64,000 nt of DNA from Martinezella rhizogenes. GTDB lineage: Bacteria; Pseudomonadota; Alphaproteobacteria; Rhizobiales; Rhizobiaceae. The notes beneath the pieces are model-generated. The model saw only the letters and a program-made list of their open reading frames with translations. It had not been told where the DNA came from and searched no databases. The stretch covers positions 124,001 through 188,000 of the forward strand of contig NZ_JUHG01000016.1 of assembly GCF_000799715.1 (NCBI RefSeq), written 5' to 3'. Shown piece after piece: positions 51,184 to 58,311 of the stretch (its first letter is position 1; each line of letters opens with the position of its first letter). Both the position numbers and the translations under genes were made by a program.

Positions 51184-51609
51184 TCAGGCCTGCCCCACCA
51201 GCACGCCTTTGAAACTGTTCGTGGCAATACGGCTGCAAAGCCCCGTCCATTCGCAGCCGAGACAGGCATGGCGAATGTCTCCGCTGGCAAAATGCCGGCG
51301 CAGCTTGGCGAGAAGGCTGGCATCGGGAATGACGACCGAGCCGGGCTTGAGCTCTTCACCCAAAAGCGCGACCATATCCGCCAGGGCGGCGGCGTCGCGC
51401 TCGATTACCGAATCCTTGAAACAATGCGGCTCCTTCTCGTCGAGAAGCGGCGCGCAGATGTCGTCGGGGCCGGAGACGAGCTTGATCTCCTCTCCGGCCG
51501 TCAGACGCTCGGCTATGCGGCGATAATTGGCGGTGAAGGCCGGCGTATAGCCTTCACCGACAAAGGTCAGCATGCAGAGCAGATGGTGGGCACGAAGCCG
51601 GATGGTCAA
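51184..51609 (-). CDS. DUF1284 family protein
   Basis: This 141-aa protein begins MTIRLRAHHLLCMLTFVGEG, the typical DUF1284 start, and has a set of cysteines (LLCM, DDICAPL, PHCFKD, HACLGCEWTGLCSRI) that probably hold an iron-sulfur cluster. The function is unknown. Its start overlaps the bioY stop by four bases, and DUF1284 genes accompany bioY in other rhizobia, which suggests a link with biotin. Confidence 0.78.
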   Translation of the reverse strand: MTIRLRAHHLLCMLTFVGEGYTPAFTANYRRIAERLTAGEEIKLVSGPDDICAPLLDEKEPHCFKDSVIERDAAALADMVALLGEELKPGSVVIPDASLLAKLRRHFASGDIRHACLGCEWTGLCSRIATNSFKGVLVGQA

Positions 51610-52196
51610 TTCAGGCGCGCCTTGCCGCCATAGATCTTCACACCCTTGAGCACGGCGGCGGCAAGCGCCGACTTCAGGACAGCACCGAGGATGAAGGGGG
51701 CAACACCGAGGAACCAGCCCTTTTCGGCGCCGATCAGCATGGCAAGCCAGGCGCCACCGATCGCCAGGCCAAGGGCGTTGGCGGCAAGATGTGCCATAAA
51801 GCTGCGCACGACGCGATCACCACTCCAGCCGCGCTCGGCAAGCCAGCCGACCAGCACGCCCATGATCGGGAAGGAGACGAGATAGCCGGCCGTCGGCCCC
51901 ATGAAGGGCGCGATGCCGCCGGCGCCGCCGGCCAGAACCGGGAAACCGACCATCGCCTCGCCCAGCCAGGCAAAAATGGTGAGCGCGCCAAGGCGCCAGC
52001 CATAGAGTGCGCCGATCATGGTGACGGCAAAGGTCTGCATGGTGATCGGCACCGGCACCATCGGCACCGAGATCCACGAAGCAAGCGTCAGCACCAGCGT
52101 GCCCGCGAGAACGAAGATCGCCTTGACGACCATCGACCGCTCGCCGAGGCGCAGCGGATCGAAGGTAGTCTCTTCATGATGATGCAACAGGGACAT
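51606..52196 (-). CDS. bioY: biotin transporter BioY (ECF S component)
   Basis: This 196-aa membrane protein has six helices. BioY features are LASWISVPMVPVPITMQTFA, VTMIGALYGWRLGALTIFAW, LAGGAGGIAPFMGPTAGYLV and GAEKGWFLGVAPFILGAVLK. It binds biotin; the ATPase and T components (BioM/BioN) are not adjacent, so it may work alone or with units encoded elsewhere. The ribosome site AGGAGAGCCAC lies upstream of ATG 52196. The promoter region holds two BioR-type boxes. Confidence 0.92.
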   Translation of the reverse strand: MSLLHHHEETTFDPLRLGERSMVVKAIFVLAGTLVLTLASWISVPMVPVPITMQTFAVTMIGALYGWRLGALTIFAWLGEAMVGFPVLAGGAGGIAPFMGPTAGYLVSFPIMGVLVGWLAERGWSGDRVVRSFMAHLAANALGLAIGGAWLAMLIGAEKGWFLGVAPFILGAVLKSALAAAVLKGVKIYGGKARLN

Positions 52197-52214
52197 GTGG
52201 CTCTCCTTTTAAAA

Positions 52215-52224
52215 TTATAGATAA
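52215..52224. promoter_or_regulatory. BioR box 1
   Basis: TTATAGATAA, an exact match to the alphaproteobacterial BioR consensus TTATMKATAA, 19 bases before the bioY start. Occupation would block translation-proximal transcription when biotin is plentiful. Confidence 0.8.
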
Positions 52225-52333
52225 TTTATGAGTCTCATCTATTTTTATGAAGAAGATTGGGGCGCAAGGCAAGAGGCAGTCGGGCGCAATCCTCCTTTCC
52301 ACCGCAAAGATAGGCGAAAGGCCGTTGCTGAAA

Positions 52334-52343
52334 TTATCTATAA
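52334..52343. promoter_or_regulatory. BioR box 2
   Basis: TTATCTATAA, the reverse complement of box 1, with the same flanks (AAA and TTTATG) on either side. It lies 110 bases upstream of box 1, near the gntR stop codon. Two boxes could allow looping or mark two promoters. Confidence 0.75.
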
Positions 52344-52356
52344 TTTATGCGGAGAG

Positions 52357-53025
52357 CTATCCGACAATCGCAAATGCTTCGCGCGTCACCCCGGACGGTG
52401 TCCGCACCGGCGCGCGGCCGATCCACTGCACATGCTTCTGCAGGATGGACGCAGCCTCCTCCACCCGCCCCTGGCGCAGGGCGGAAAGGATGGCGCGATG
52501 GTCATGGTCGGTGCGCTTTTCCCAGCCCGATTGCCAGGCGGAAAAGAGAAAACGGGCGCTGGCGGCGTGCAGATCATCGATCGACGCCAGCAGCCGCCCC
52601 ATGCCGCAGGGGGCGAGAATGAGGCGGTGGAACCGGCGATTCGCCTCTTCCCAGGCGCGAACATCGGCGGCGGCGTCCCCTTCTCGCGTCGCCTCCTCGG
52701 CGGCATCGAGAATTGCCGGCGTCAGGTGCTGAGCCGCATGCTTCAGCGCCAGACTTTCGAGCGCTGCCCGCATTTCCGCGACTTCACGGACTTCCTTGAG
52801 ATCGAAAGAAGCAACACGAACGCCGCGGCGGGGCTCGCTGATCGCCAGCCCTTGCGCCTCCAGCCGCCGGAACGCCTCGCGCACCGGCACATGGCTGGCG
52901 CCGAACTCCTCGGCAATGTGATCCTGCCGCAGCCGCGCATCGGGCGCGATCTCGCCACGGATGATGCGGTCGGCAAGCACCCGGCTGATACGGCTGGCAA
53001 TCGTGTCGTCGCGCTCTTTGGCCAT
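52357..53025 (-). CDS. GntR family regulator, candidate BioR
   Basis: The protein has 222 aa. The N-terminal winged helix is ISRVLADRIIRGEIAPDARL, RQDHIAEEFGASHVPVREAF, RRLEAQGLAISEPRRGVRVA and the C-terminal FCD-type effector domain (about 80-215) includes EMRAALESLALKHAAQHLTP. It is immediately upstream of bioY and two BioR boxes lie between the genes, so it is a good candidate for BioR, although no box is seen at its own promoter. If not BioR, it is another FadR-like regulator that sits by chance beside bioY. Confidence 0.72.
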   Translation of the reverse strand: MAKERDDTIASRISRVLADRIIRGEIAPDARLRQDHIAEEFGASHVPVREAFRRLEAQGLAISEPRRGVRVASFDLKEVREVAEMRAALESLALKHAAQHLTPAILDAAEEATREGDAAADVRAWEEANRRFHRLILAPCGMGRLLASIDDLHAASARFLFSAWQSGWEKRTDHDHRAILSALRQGRVEEAASILQKHVQWIGRAPVRTPSGVTREAFAIVG

Positions 53026-53239
53026 GGCTGATCCTTAAAGGCGGGATTACGGATTGTCGAGCGCCCAAGGACCCTTTCCGCCAGCGCAGTCCAGCCATGC
53101 CCGCCGAACGGTTGAGCTTTGCCGGCACATCGTGTAAAGCCGCACCATCCCATTTCAGAGCATGCCCTGGAAGCCGTCAGACGGTTTTCGGACAAGGCCA
53201 TGCCCGATCCAGCGCCCTCTTCAAAGGCAGTATATCTTC

Positions 53240-53932
53240 ATGAGCAATGGCTTCGACCTTATCATCTTCGACTGCGACGGCGTTCTGGTCGATTCGGAAA
53301 TCATCGCGGCGGAGGTCGAATCCAAGCTGCTGACGGACGCCGGCTATCCGATCAGCACCGAGGAAATGGGCGAGCGCTTCGCCGGCATGACCTGGCAGAA
53401 CATTCTGTTCCAGGTCGAGCGCGAGGCGAGCATCCCGCTCTCCGCATCGCTCCTCGACAAATCCGAGAAGCTGCTCGACCTCAAGCTCGCCAGCGACGTC
53501 AAGGCCATTCCCGGCGTACCGCTGACCCTGTCGCGTCTGCCGATGCCGCGTTGCATCTGCTCGAATTCCAGCTCCGCACGGCTCGACATGATGCTCACCA
53601 AGGTGGGCTACAAGGAACTGTTCGCGCCGCATATCTATTCCGCCAAGGACCTCGGCGCCGACCGCGTCAAGCCGAAGCCGGATATCTTCCTGCACGGCGC
53701 CAAGCAGATGAATGTCTCGCCGGCCAACACCATCGTCGTTGAAGATTCCGTTCACGGCGTCCAGGCGGCGCGCGCCGCCGGCATGCGTGTCATCGGCTTC
53801 ACGGGAGCATCGCACACCTACCCATCGCATGCCGACAAGCTGACGGATGCCGGCGCGGAAACGGTCATCGCCCGGATGGCGGACCTTCCGGGCGTGGTGA
53901 TGGCTTTGGCGGAATGGGACGGCGTTTTGTAA
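53240..53932 (+). CDS. HAD-superfamily phosphatase (beta-phosphoglucomutase-like)
   Basis: The protein has 230 aa. Motif I is LIIFDCDGVLVDSEIIAAEV, with the substrate-cap helix from 20 to 85; motif II is CICSNSSSARLDMML, motif III VKPKPDIFLHGAKQM and motif IV NTIVVEDSVHGVQAARAAGM. All four catalytic motifs are present, so it is an active phosphatase of the Gph/YcjU/pgmB group with unknown substrate. ATG 53240 begins MSNGFDLIIFDCDG; an upstream in-frame extension does not resemble the family. Confidence 0.88.
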   Translation: MSNGFDLIIFDCDGVLVDSEIIAAEVESKLLTDAGYPISTEEMGERFAGMTWQNILFQVEREASIPLSASLLDKSEKLLDLKLASDVKAIPGVPLTLSRLPMPRCICSNSSSARLDMMLTKVGYKELFAPHIYSAKDLGADRVKPKPDIFLHGAKQMNVSPANTIVVEDSVHGVQAARAAGMRVIGFTGASHTYPSHADKLTDAGAETVIARMADLPGVVMALAEWDGVL

Positions 53933-53938
53933 GCAGCG

Positions 53939-53967
53939 GCAGGCAATAGTTTCAACCTATTGCCTGC
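53939..53967. terminator. bidirectional terminator between convergent genes
   Basis: GCAGGCAATAG (53939-53949), loop TTTCAAC, CTATTGCCTGC (53957-53967): eleven perfect pairs, 7 bases past the HAD gene and 13 before the lipoprotein gene end. Confidence 0.7.
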
Positions 53968-53979
53968 GGCCCAAAATCC

Positions 53980-54615
53980 TTAGTTTGTCGCAGCGTGCTT
54001 CCTGCGGGCCGACTTCTCGGCTTTCGCGGGCTTCTGCGGCCCCTGATCGAAGCTGAGCTGGACAATGGTGAAGCCGCCGGAACCACCGGCGACCTTGATG
54101 TCGTTGGCCGTGAAGAGGAACTGCGTCGTGGTCTCGCCCGGCGGGATTTCGGCGACAAAGTTGATGGTCTGGTCGTAAAGCGCCGTGTTGTTGTCCATGA
54201 CGGCGACATGGACCGGCAAGGTGACCTTACCGGAGCCGCCCTGCGGGCCGGAGACAAGACGCCCTTGCGCGGCAATGTTGATGCCGAGGCTGGTGCCGTC
54301 ACTCGTGCACTGGCGCGTCGCCTGGGCGAGCGATGCCTGATAGGTCAGCTGGTTCGGATCGTCCTTGGCGCCCTTGGCGTAGGTGCGATAGGTGGACGCC
54401 TCGTCGCGGATCACCACTTGCGGGCATTTGCCGGCGATATAGGCTTGGCCGCCGGTAACCGGCTGAGCGGAGCCAGTGGCTCCCGTCTGCGGTGCTACCG
54501 TCACGTCCGTGGCCGGCTGCTTATCGCCGCCACCGCCGAAACCGAGAGAACTGCAACCAGCCAACAATGCCAGAAGCGAAGCGGAGAAAAGACGACGCGA
54601 AACCCTGCCAAACAC
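53980..54615 (-). CDS. lipoprotein of unknown function
   Basis: This encodes 211 aa. The start RRLFSASLLALLAGCSSLGF gives a lipobox LAGC at residue 21, then a Gly-rich stretch (GFGGGGDKQPAT), a central beta-rich domain (VVIRDEASTYRTYAKGAKDD, QATRQCTSDGTSLGINIAAQ, VHVAVMDNNTALYDQTINFV) and a basic tail (KAEKSARRKHAATN). It is anchored in the outer membrane by inference. No known domain is recognised. GTG 54615 has GGTGGA six bases upstream. Confidence 0.7.
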   Translation of the reverse strand: MFGRVSRRLFSASLLALLAGCSSLGFGGGGDKQPATDVTVAPQTGATGSAQPVTGGQAYIAGKCPQVVIRDEASTYRTYAKGAKDDPNQLTYQASLAQATRQCTSDGTSLGINIAAQGRLVSGPQGGSGKVTLPVHVAVMDNNTALYDQTINFVAEIPPGETTTQFLFTANDIKVAGGSGGFTIVQLSFDQGPQKPAKAEKSARRKHAATN

Positions 54616-54928
54616 TATAATTCCACCCTCTGCATATAATTTACATTATCGGCCTGCAGCCTGTTCGACGGGCCTTTTATGACACTTGGCGATGGTCTAT
54701 ACCAGCGACGCAGCGAAAAATCGATTGGGTAGACACCGTTTTGGCTCACTTTTCGACGTCGACAGATTGGCGAAAGCCGCCGCCCGCCGGAAGCGACCGG
54801 ATGGACATTGCGCAAACGCGAAAACCACGCGGCTGATCCGACGCAAAAAGACGGACGGCCATCGCTTCGTTCCTCTACTCTCTCAACCCATCACTCAGGC
54901 AATTTTGCGACCAAAGGAATTCTAGACC
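54616..54928. other. divergent intergenic region before thrC
   Basis: About 310 bases with no convincing gene; it must hold promoters for the lipoprotein gene (minus) and thrC (plus). An AT-rich segment lies near 54635-54650. No operator or strong hairpin was recognised. Confidence 0.4.
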
Positions 54929-56326
54929 GTGGACTATATCTCAACGCGGGGAGAAGCCCCTGCCCTTGGCTTCTGCGACGCTCTTCTGGCCGGCCTTGCT
55001 CGTGATGGCGGGCTCTATGTCCCCCGGCAATGGCCGACCCTGACGAAAAAAGAGATTCGCGCCTTCCGTGGCAAGAGCTATCAGGAGGTCGCCTTCGCGG
55101 TGCTATCGCCCTTCACCAACGGCGAGATTCCCGATGATACCTTCCGCGGTATGATCGACGAGGCCTATGCCACCTTCCGCCATCCAGCCGTCGCACCGCT
55201 GGTGCAGACCGGGCCGAACAGCTTCGTGATGGAGCTGTTCCACGGCACGACGCTTGCCTTCAAGGATGTCGCCATGCAGCTGCTCGCGCGGCTGATGGAC
55301 TATGCGCTGGAAAAGCGCGGACAACGGGCGACCATCGTCGGCGCGACCTCGGGCGACACCGGCGGTGCCGCGATCGACGCCTTTGCCGGACGCGATCGTA
55401 CCGACATCTTCATCCTCTTCCCAAACGGCAAGGTCTCGCCGGTGCAGCAGCGGCAGATGACGACCTCGACGGCCGCCAACGTGCATGCGCTGGCAATCAA
55501 CGGCAATTTCGACGATTGCCAGAACCTCGTCAAAGCGATGTTCAACGACACGGCCTTCCGTGACGGCGTCAGACTGTCCGGCGTCAATTCGATCAACTGG
55601 GCGCGCATCATGGCGCAGGTGGTCTACTACTTCACCACCGCCGTCGCACTCGGCGGGCCGGACCGAAAGATTTCCTTTACGGTTCCCACGGGTAATTTCG
55701 GCGATATTTTCGCCGGCTACGTCGCCAAGCGCATGGGCCTGCCGATCGACCGGCTGGTGATCGCCACCAATGAGAACGACATTCTTGCGCGCATGCTGAA
55801 AACCGGACGCTATGAGATGCGCGCGGTCAAGGCGACCACGGCGCCGTCGATGGACATCCAGATCTCCTCCAACTTCGAACGGCTGCTGTTCGAAGCCCAT
55901 GGCCGCGATGCATCTAAGGTGCGTGCCGCGATGGAAAGCCTGAAACAATCGAATGGTTTTTCGATTAGCGAAGACGCGCTGAAGTTCATCAAGAAGGACT
56001 TCCGAGCCGGCCGCGCCAGCGAAAAGCAGGTGGCCGCGACGATCCGCAAAACACTCGACGATACCGGCTATCTCATCGATCCGCATACCGCCATCGGCGT
56101 CTTCGTGGCGGAAAAGAATGAGAAACCAACGAGTCCCATGGTGACGCTTGCAACCGCGCACCCGGCAAAATTCCCCGCCGCAGTAAAATCGGCATGTGGT
56201 ATTGACCCGGCGCTTCCGACGTGGCTTGCTGGACTGATGAACAGGGAGGAGCGTTTCGACGTCCTCGATCCCGAGCTTAAAGCCGTTGAGACTTTCATCG
56301 GCAAGCATGCCCGGGCCGGGGAATGA
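54929..56326 (+). CDS. thrC: threonine synthase
   Basis: This 465-aa PLP-dependent enzyme converts O-phosphohomoserine to threonine. The PLP lysine is in ELFHGTTLAFKDVAMQLLAR, and the phosphate-binding GATSGDTGGAAIDAFAGRD and FTVPTGNFGDIFAGYVAKRM segments are present. The YISTRGEAPALGFCDALLAG start is typical. GTG 54929 is adopted with AAAGGA at 54913-54918. Its last bases overlap a possible start of the downstream M16 protease. Confidence 0.95.
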   Translation: MDYISTRGEAPALGFCDALLAGLARDGGLYVPRQWPTLTKKEIRAFRGKSYQEVAFAVLSPFTNGEIPDDTFRGMIDEAYATFRHPAVAPLVQTGPNSFVMELFHGTTLAFKDVAMQLLARLMDYALEKRGQRATIVGATSGDTGGAAIDAFAGRDRTDIFILFPNGKVSPVQQRQMTTSTAANVHALAINGNFDDCQNLVKAMFNDTAFRDGVRLSGVNSINWARIMAQVVYYFTTAVALGGPDRKISFTVPTGNFGDIFAGYVAKRMGLPIDRLVIATNENDILARMLKTGRYEMRAVKATTAPSMDIQISSNFERLLFEAHGRDASKVRAAMESLKQSNGFSISEDALKFIKKDFRAGRASEKQVAATIRKTLDDTGYLIDPHTAIGVFVAEKNEKPTSPMVTLATAHPAKFPAAVKSACGIDPALPTWLAGLMNREERFDVLDPELKAVETFIGKHARAGE

Positions 56327-56346
56327 TAAACGCAGAAAGACAAGCG

Positions 56347-57645
56347 ATGACAGTGGAGTGCACCCGGCTTGCGTCCGGGTTGACAGTAGCGACCCAAACG
56401 ATGCCACATCTCGAAAGCGTGGCGCTCGGCGTTTGGATCAAATCGGGTTCGCGTAATGAAACCGAGGCGGAGCACGGCATCGCCCATCTGCTCGAACACA
56501 TGGCGTTCAAGGGCACGGCCCGCCGCTCCGCGCGGCAGATCGCCGAGGAAATCGAGAATGTCGGCGGCGAAGTCAATGCCGCCACATCCACCGAAACGAC
56601 CTCCTATTATGCCCGCGTGCTGCGGGACGATGTGCCGCTCGCCGTCGATATCCTTGCAGATATCCTGACCGAGTCCGCCTTCGACGAAGAAGAGCTTGCC
56701 CGCGAAAAGCAGGTCATCCTGCAGGAGATCAACGCGGCGAACGACACGCCCGACGACGTGGTCTTCGACAAGTTTTCCGAAGTTGCTTATCGCGGCCAGA
56801 CGCTCGGACGCGCCATCCTCGGCACGCCGGAAACCGTCGTTTCCTTCTCGCCCGCGCAGATTCGCGGCTATCTCGACCGCAACTACACAACCGACCGCAT
56901 GTTCGTGGTGGCAGCCGGCGCGGTGGACCACGACAGCTTCGTGCGCCAGGTCGAGGAGCGCTTTTCCAGCCTGCCGACCAAGCCGTCAGCCCCGCCCGTC
57001 ATCGAGCCGGCTCGCTATATCGGCGGCAATATCCGCGAGACGCGCGACCTCATGGACGCGCAGATCCTGCTCGGCTTCGAGGGCCGCGCCTATCACACGC
57101 GTGACTTCTACTGTTCGCAGATCCTTGCCAATGTCCTTGGCGGCGGCATGTCTTCGCGGCTGTTTCAGGAAGTGCGCGAGCTTCGCGGCCTCTGCTATTC
57201 CGTCTATGCCTTTCATTGGGGCTTTTCCGACACCGGCATTTTCGGCATCCATGCCGCCACCGGCGGCGAGAACCTGCCGGAACTGGTGCCTGTTATCGTC
57301 GATGAGCTGCACAAGGCCTCCCACAAGATCGAGCAGCAGGAAATCGAGCGCGCCCGCGCCCAGATCCGCGCGCAATTGCTGATGGGCCAGGAAAGCCCGG
57401 CAGCCCGCGCCGGCCAGGTCGCCCGACAGATGATGCTCTATGGCCGGCCGATCCCGAACCAGGAGATGCAGGAGCGGCTACAGGGCATCACAATCGACCG
57501 CCTGACGGATCTTGCGGGCCGTCTGTTCTTCGATACTGTACCGACGCTGTCGGCAATCGGACCGTTGGAACAGTTGGCGCCGATGGAAGACATCGTCACA
57601 TCGCTGTCTTCATCGACCCCCGCCTCCAAAAGCGCGAGCGGCTAA
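56347..57645 (+). CDS. M16 family zinc protease (processing-peptidase-like)
   Basis: This 432-aa protein has the inverted zinc motif in EHGIAHLLEHMAFKGTARRS (HxxEH) with the downstream Glu in STETTSYYARVLRDDVPLAV, and the C-terminal half resembling alpha/beta subunits of mitochondrial processing peptidase (DLMDAQILLGFEGRAYHTRD, GGGMSSRLFQEVRELRGLCY). It probably degrades peptides in cytoplasm or periplasm; no signal peptide is seen. ATG 56347 is adopted because homologues start MxVECTRL; ATG 56323 overlaps the thrC stop. Confidence 0.87.
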   Translation: MTVECTRLASGLTVATQTMPHLESVALGVWIKSGSRNETEAEHGIAHLLEHMAFKGTARRSARQIAEEIENVGGEVNAATSTETTSYYARVLRDDVPLAVDILADILTESAFDEEELAREKQVILQEINAANDTPDDVVFDKFSEVAYRGQTLGRAILGTPETVVSFSPAQIRGYLDRNYTTDRMFVVAAGAVDHDSFVRQVEERFSSLPTKPSAPPVIEPARYIGGNIRETRDLMDAQILLGFEGRAYHTRDFYCSQILANVLGGGMSSRLFQEVRELRGLCYSVYAFHWGFSDTGIFGIHAATGGENLPELVPVIVDELHKASHKIEQQEIERARAQIRAQLLMGQESPAARAGQVARQMMLYGRPIPNQEMQERLQGITIDRLTDLAGRLFFDTVPTLSAIGPLEQLAPMEDIVTSLSSSTPASKSASG

Positions 57646-57696
57646 GGCACGCTTCGCGTGCCGATCGGGTCAATTCTCGGGGGAGTGTTGGGCGGA

Positions 57697-58311
57697 ATGC
57701 AAAAATCGGTCTTTCGGTTTCTGTCACGTCATCCGGACGCGGTTGAACTTGAAGACGCGACCTATGTGCTGCGCCTGCCGCGTTATTCCGATTTTAACCA
57801 ATGGCACAGGCTGAGAGCCGAGAGCCGCCGCTTCCTGGAACCCTGGGAGCCGACCTGGCGCCACGATGAGCTGACCGAAGGCGCTTATCGGGCCAGAGTC
57901 ATCCGGGGGAAACAGGAATACAGCTCCGGTCAGGCCATCCCACTTTTCGTTTTCCTCAAGGAAAACGGTACATTACTTGGCGGCATCACGATCGGCTATA
58001 TTCGCCGGGGTGCCGCGCAAAGCTGCATGATTGGATATTGGATGGGCGAGCGTCATTCCGGTCAGGGCCATATGTTCGCCGCACTTCGGTTGGTTATACC
58101 CTATATCTTTTCCGGACTTGAGTTGCACCGTATTGAAGCAGCCTGTATTCCGGATAACGAGCGTAGCATACGGCTTTTAGAAAAGGCCGGTTTCCAACGG
58201 GAAGGTCATTTGCGCGGTTATCTTAAAATCAACGGTCAGTGGCGTGATCACGTGATGTTTTCCCGGTTGGCGTCCGACGCCGACTTGCACGGAAACTCCG
58301 ACAAGCGATGA
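57697..58311 (+). CDS. GNAT acetyltransferase, RimJ-like
   Basis: This encodes about 204 aa. The GNAT fold includes YVLRLPRYSDFNQWHRLRAE, the acetyl-CoA site QSCMIGYWMGERHSGQGHMF and AACIPDNERSIRLLEKAGFQ, with EGHLRGYLKINGQWRDHVMF at the end, as in RimJ/RimL-type protein N-terminal acetyltransferases. The start is uncertain: ATG 57697 or a GTG near 57658. Its stop overlaps the next gene by four bases. Confidence 0.85.
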   Translation: MQKSVFRFLSRHPDAVELEDATYVLRLPRYSDFNQWHRLRAESRRFLEPWEPTWRHDELTEGAYRARVIRGKQEYSSGQAIPLFVFLKENGTLLGGITIGYIRRGAAQSCMIGYWMGERHSGQGHMFAALRLVIPYIFSGLELHRIEAACIPDNERSIRLLEKAGFQREGHLRGYLKINGQWRDHVMFSRLASDADLHGNSDKR

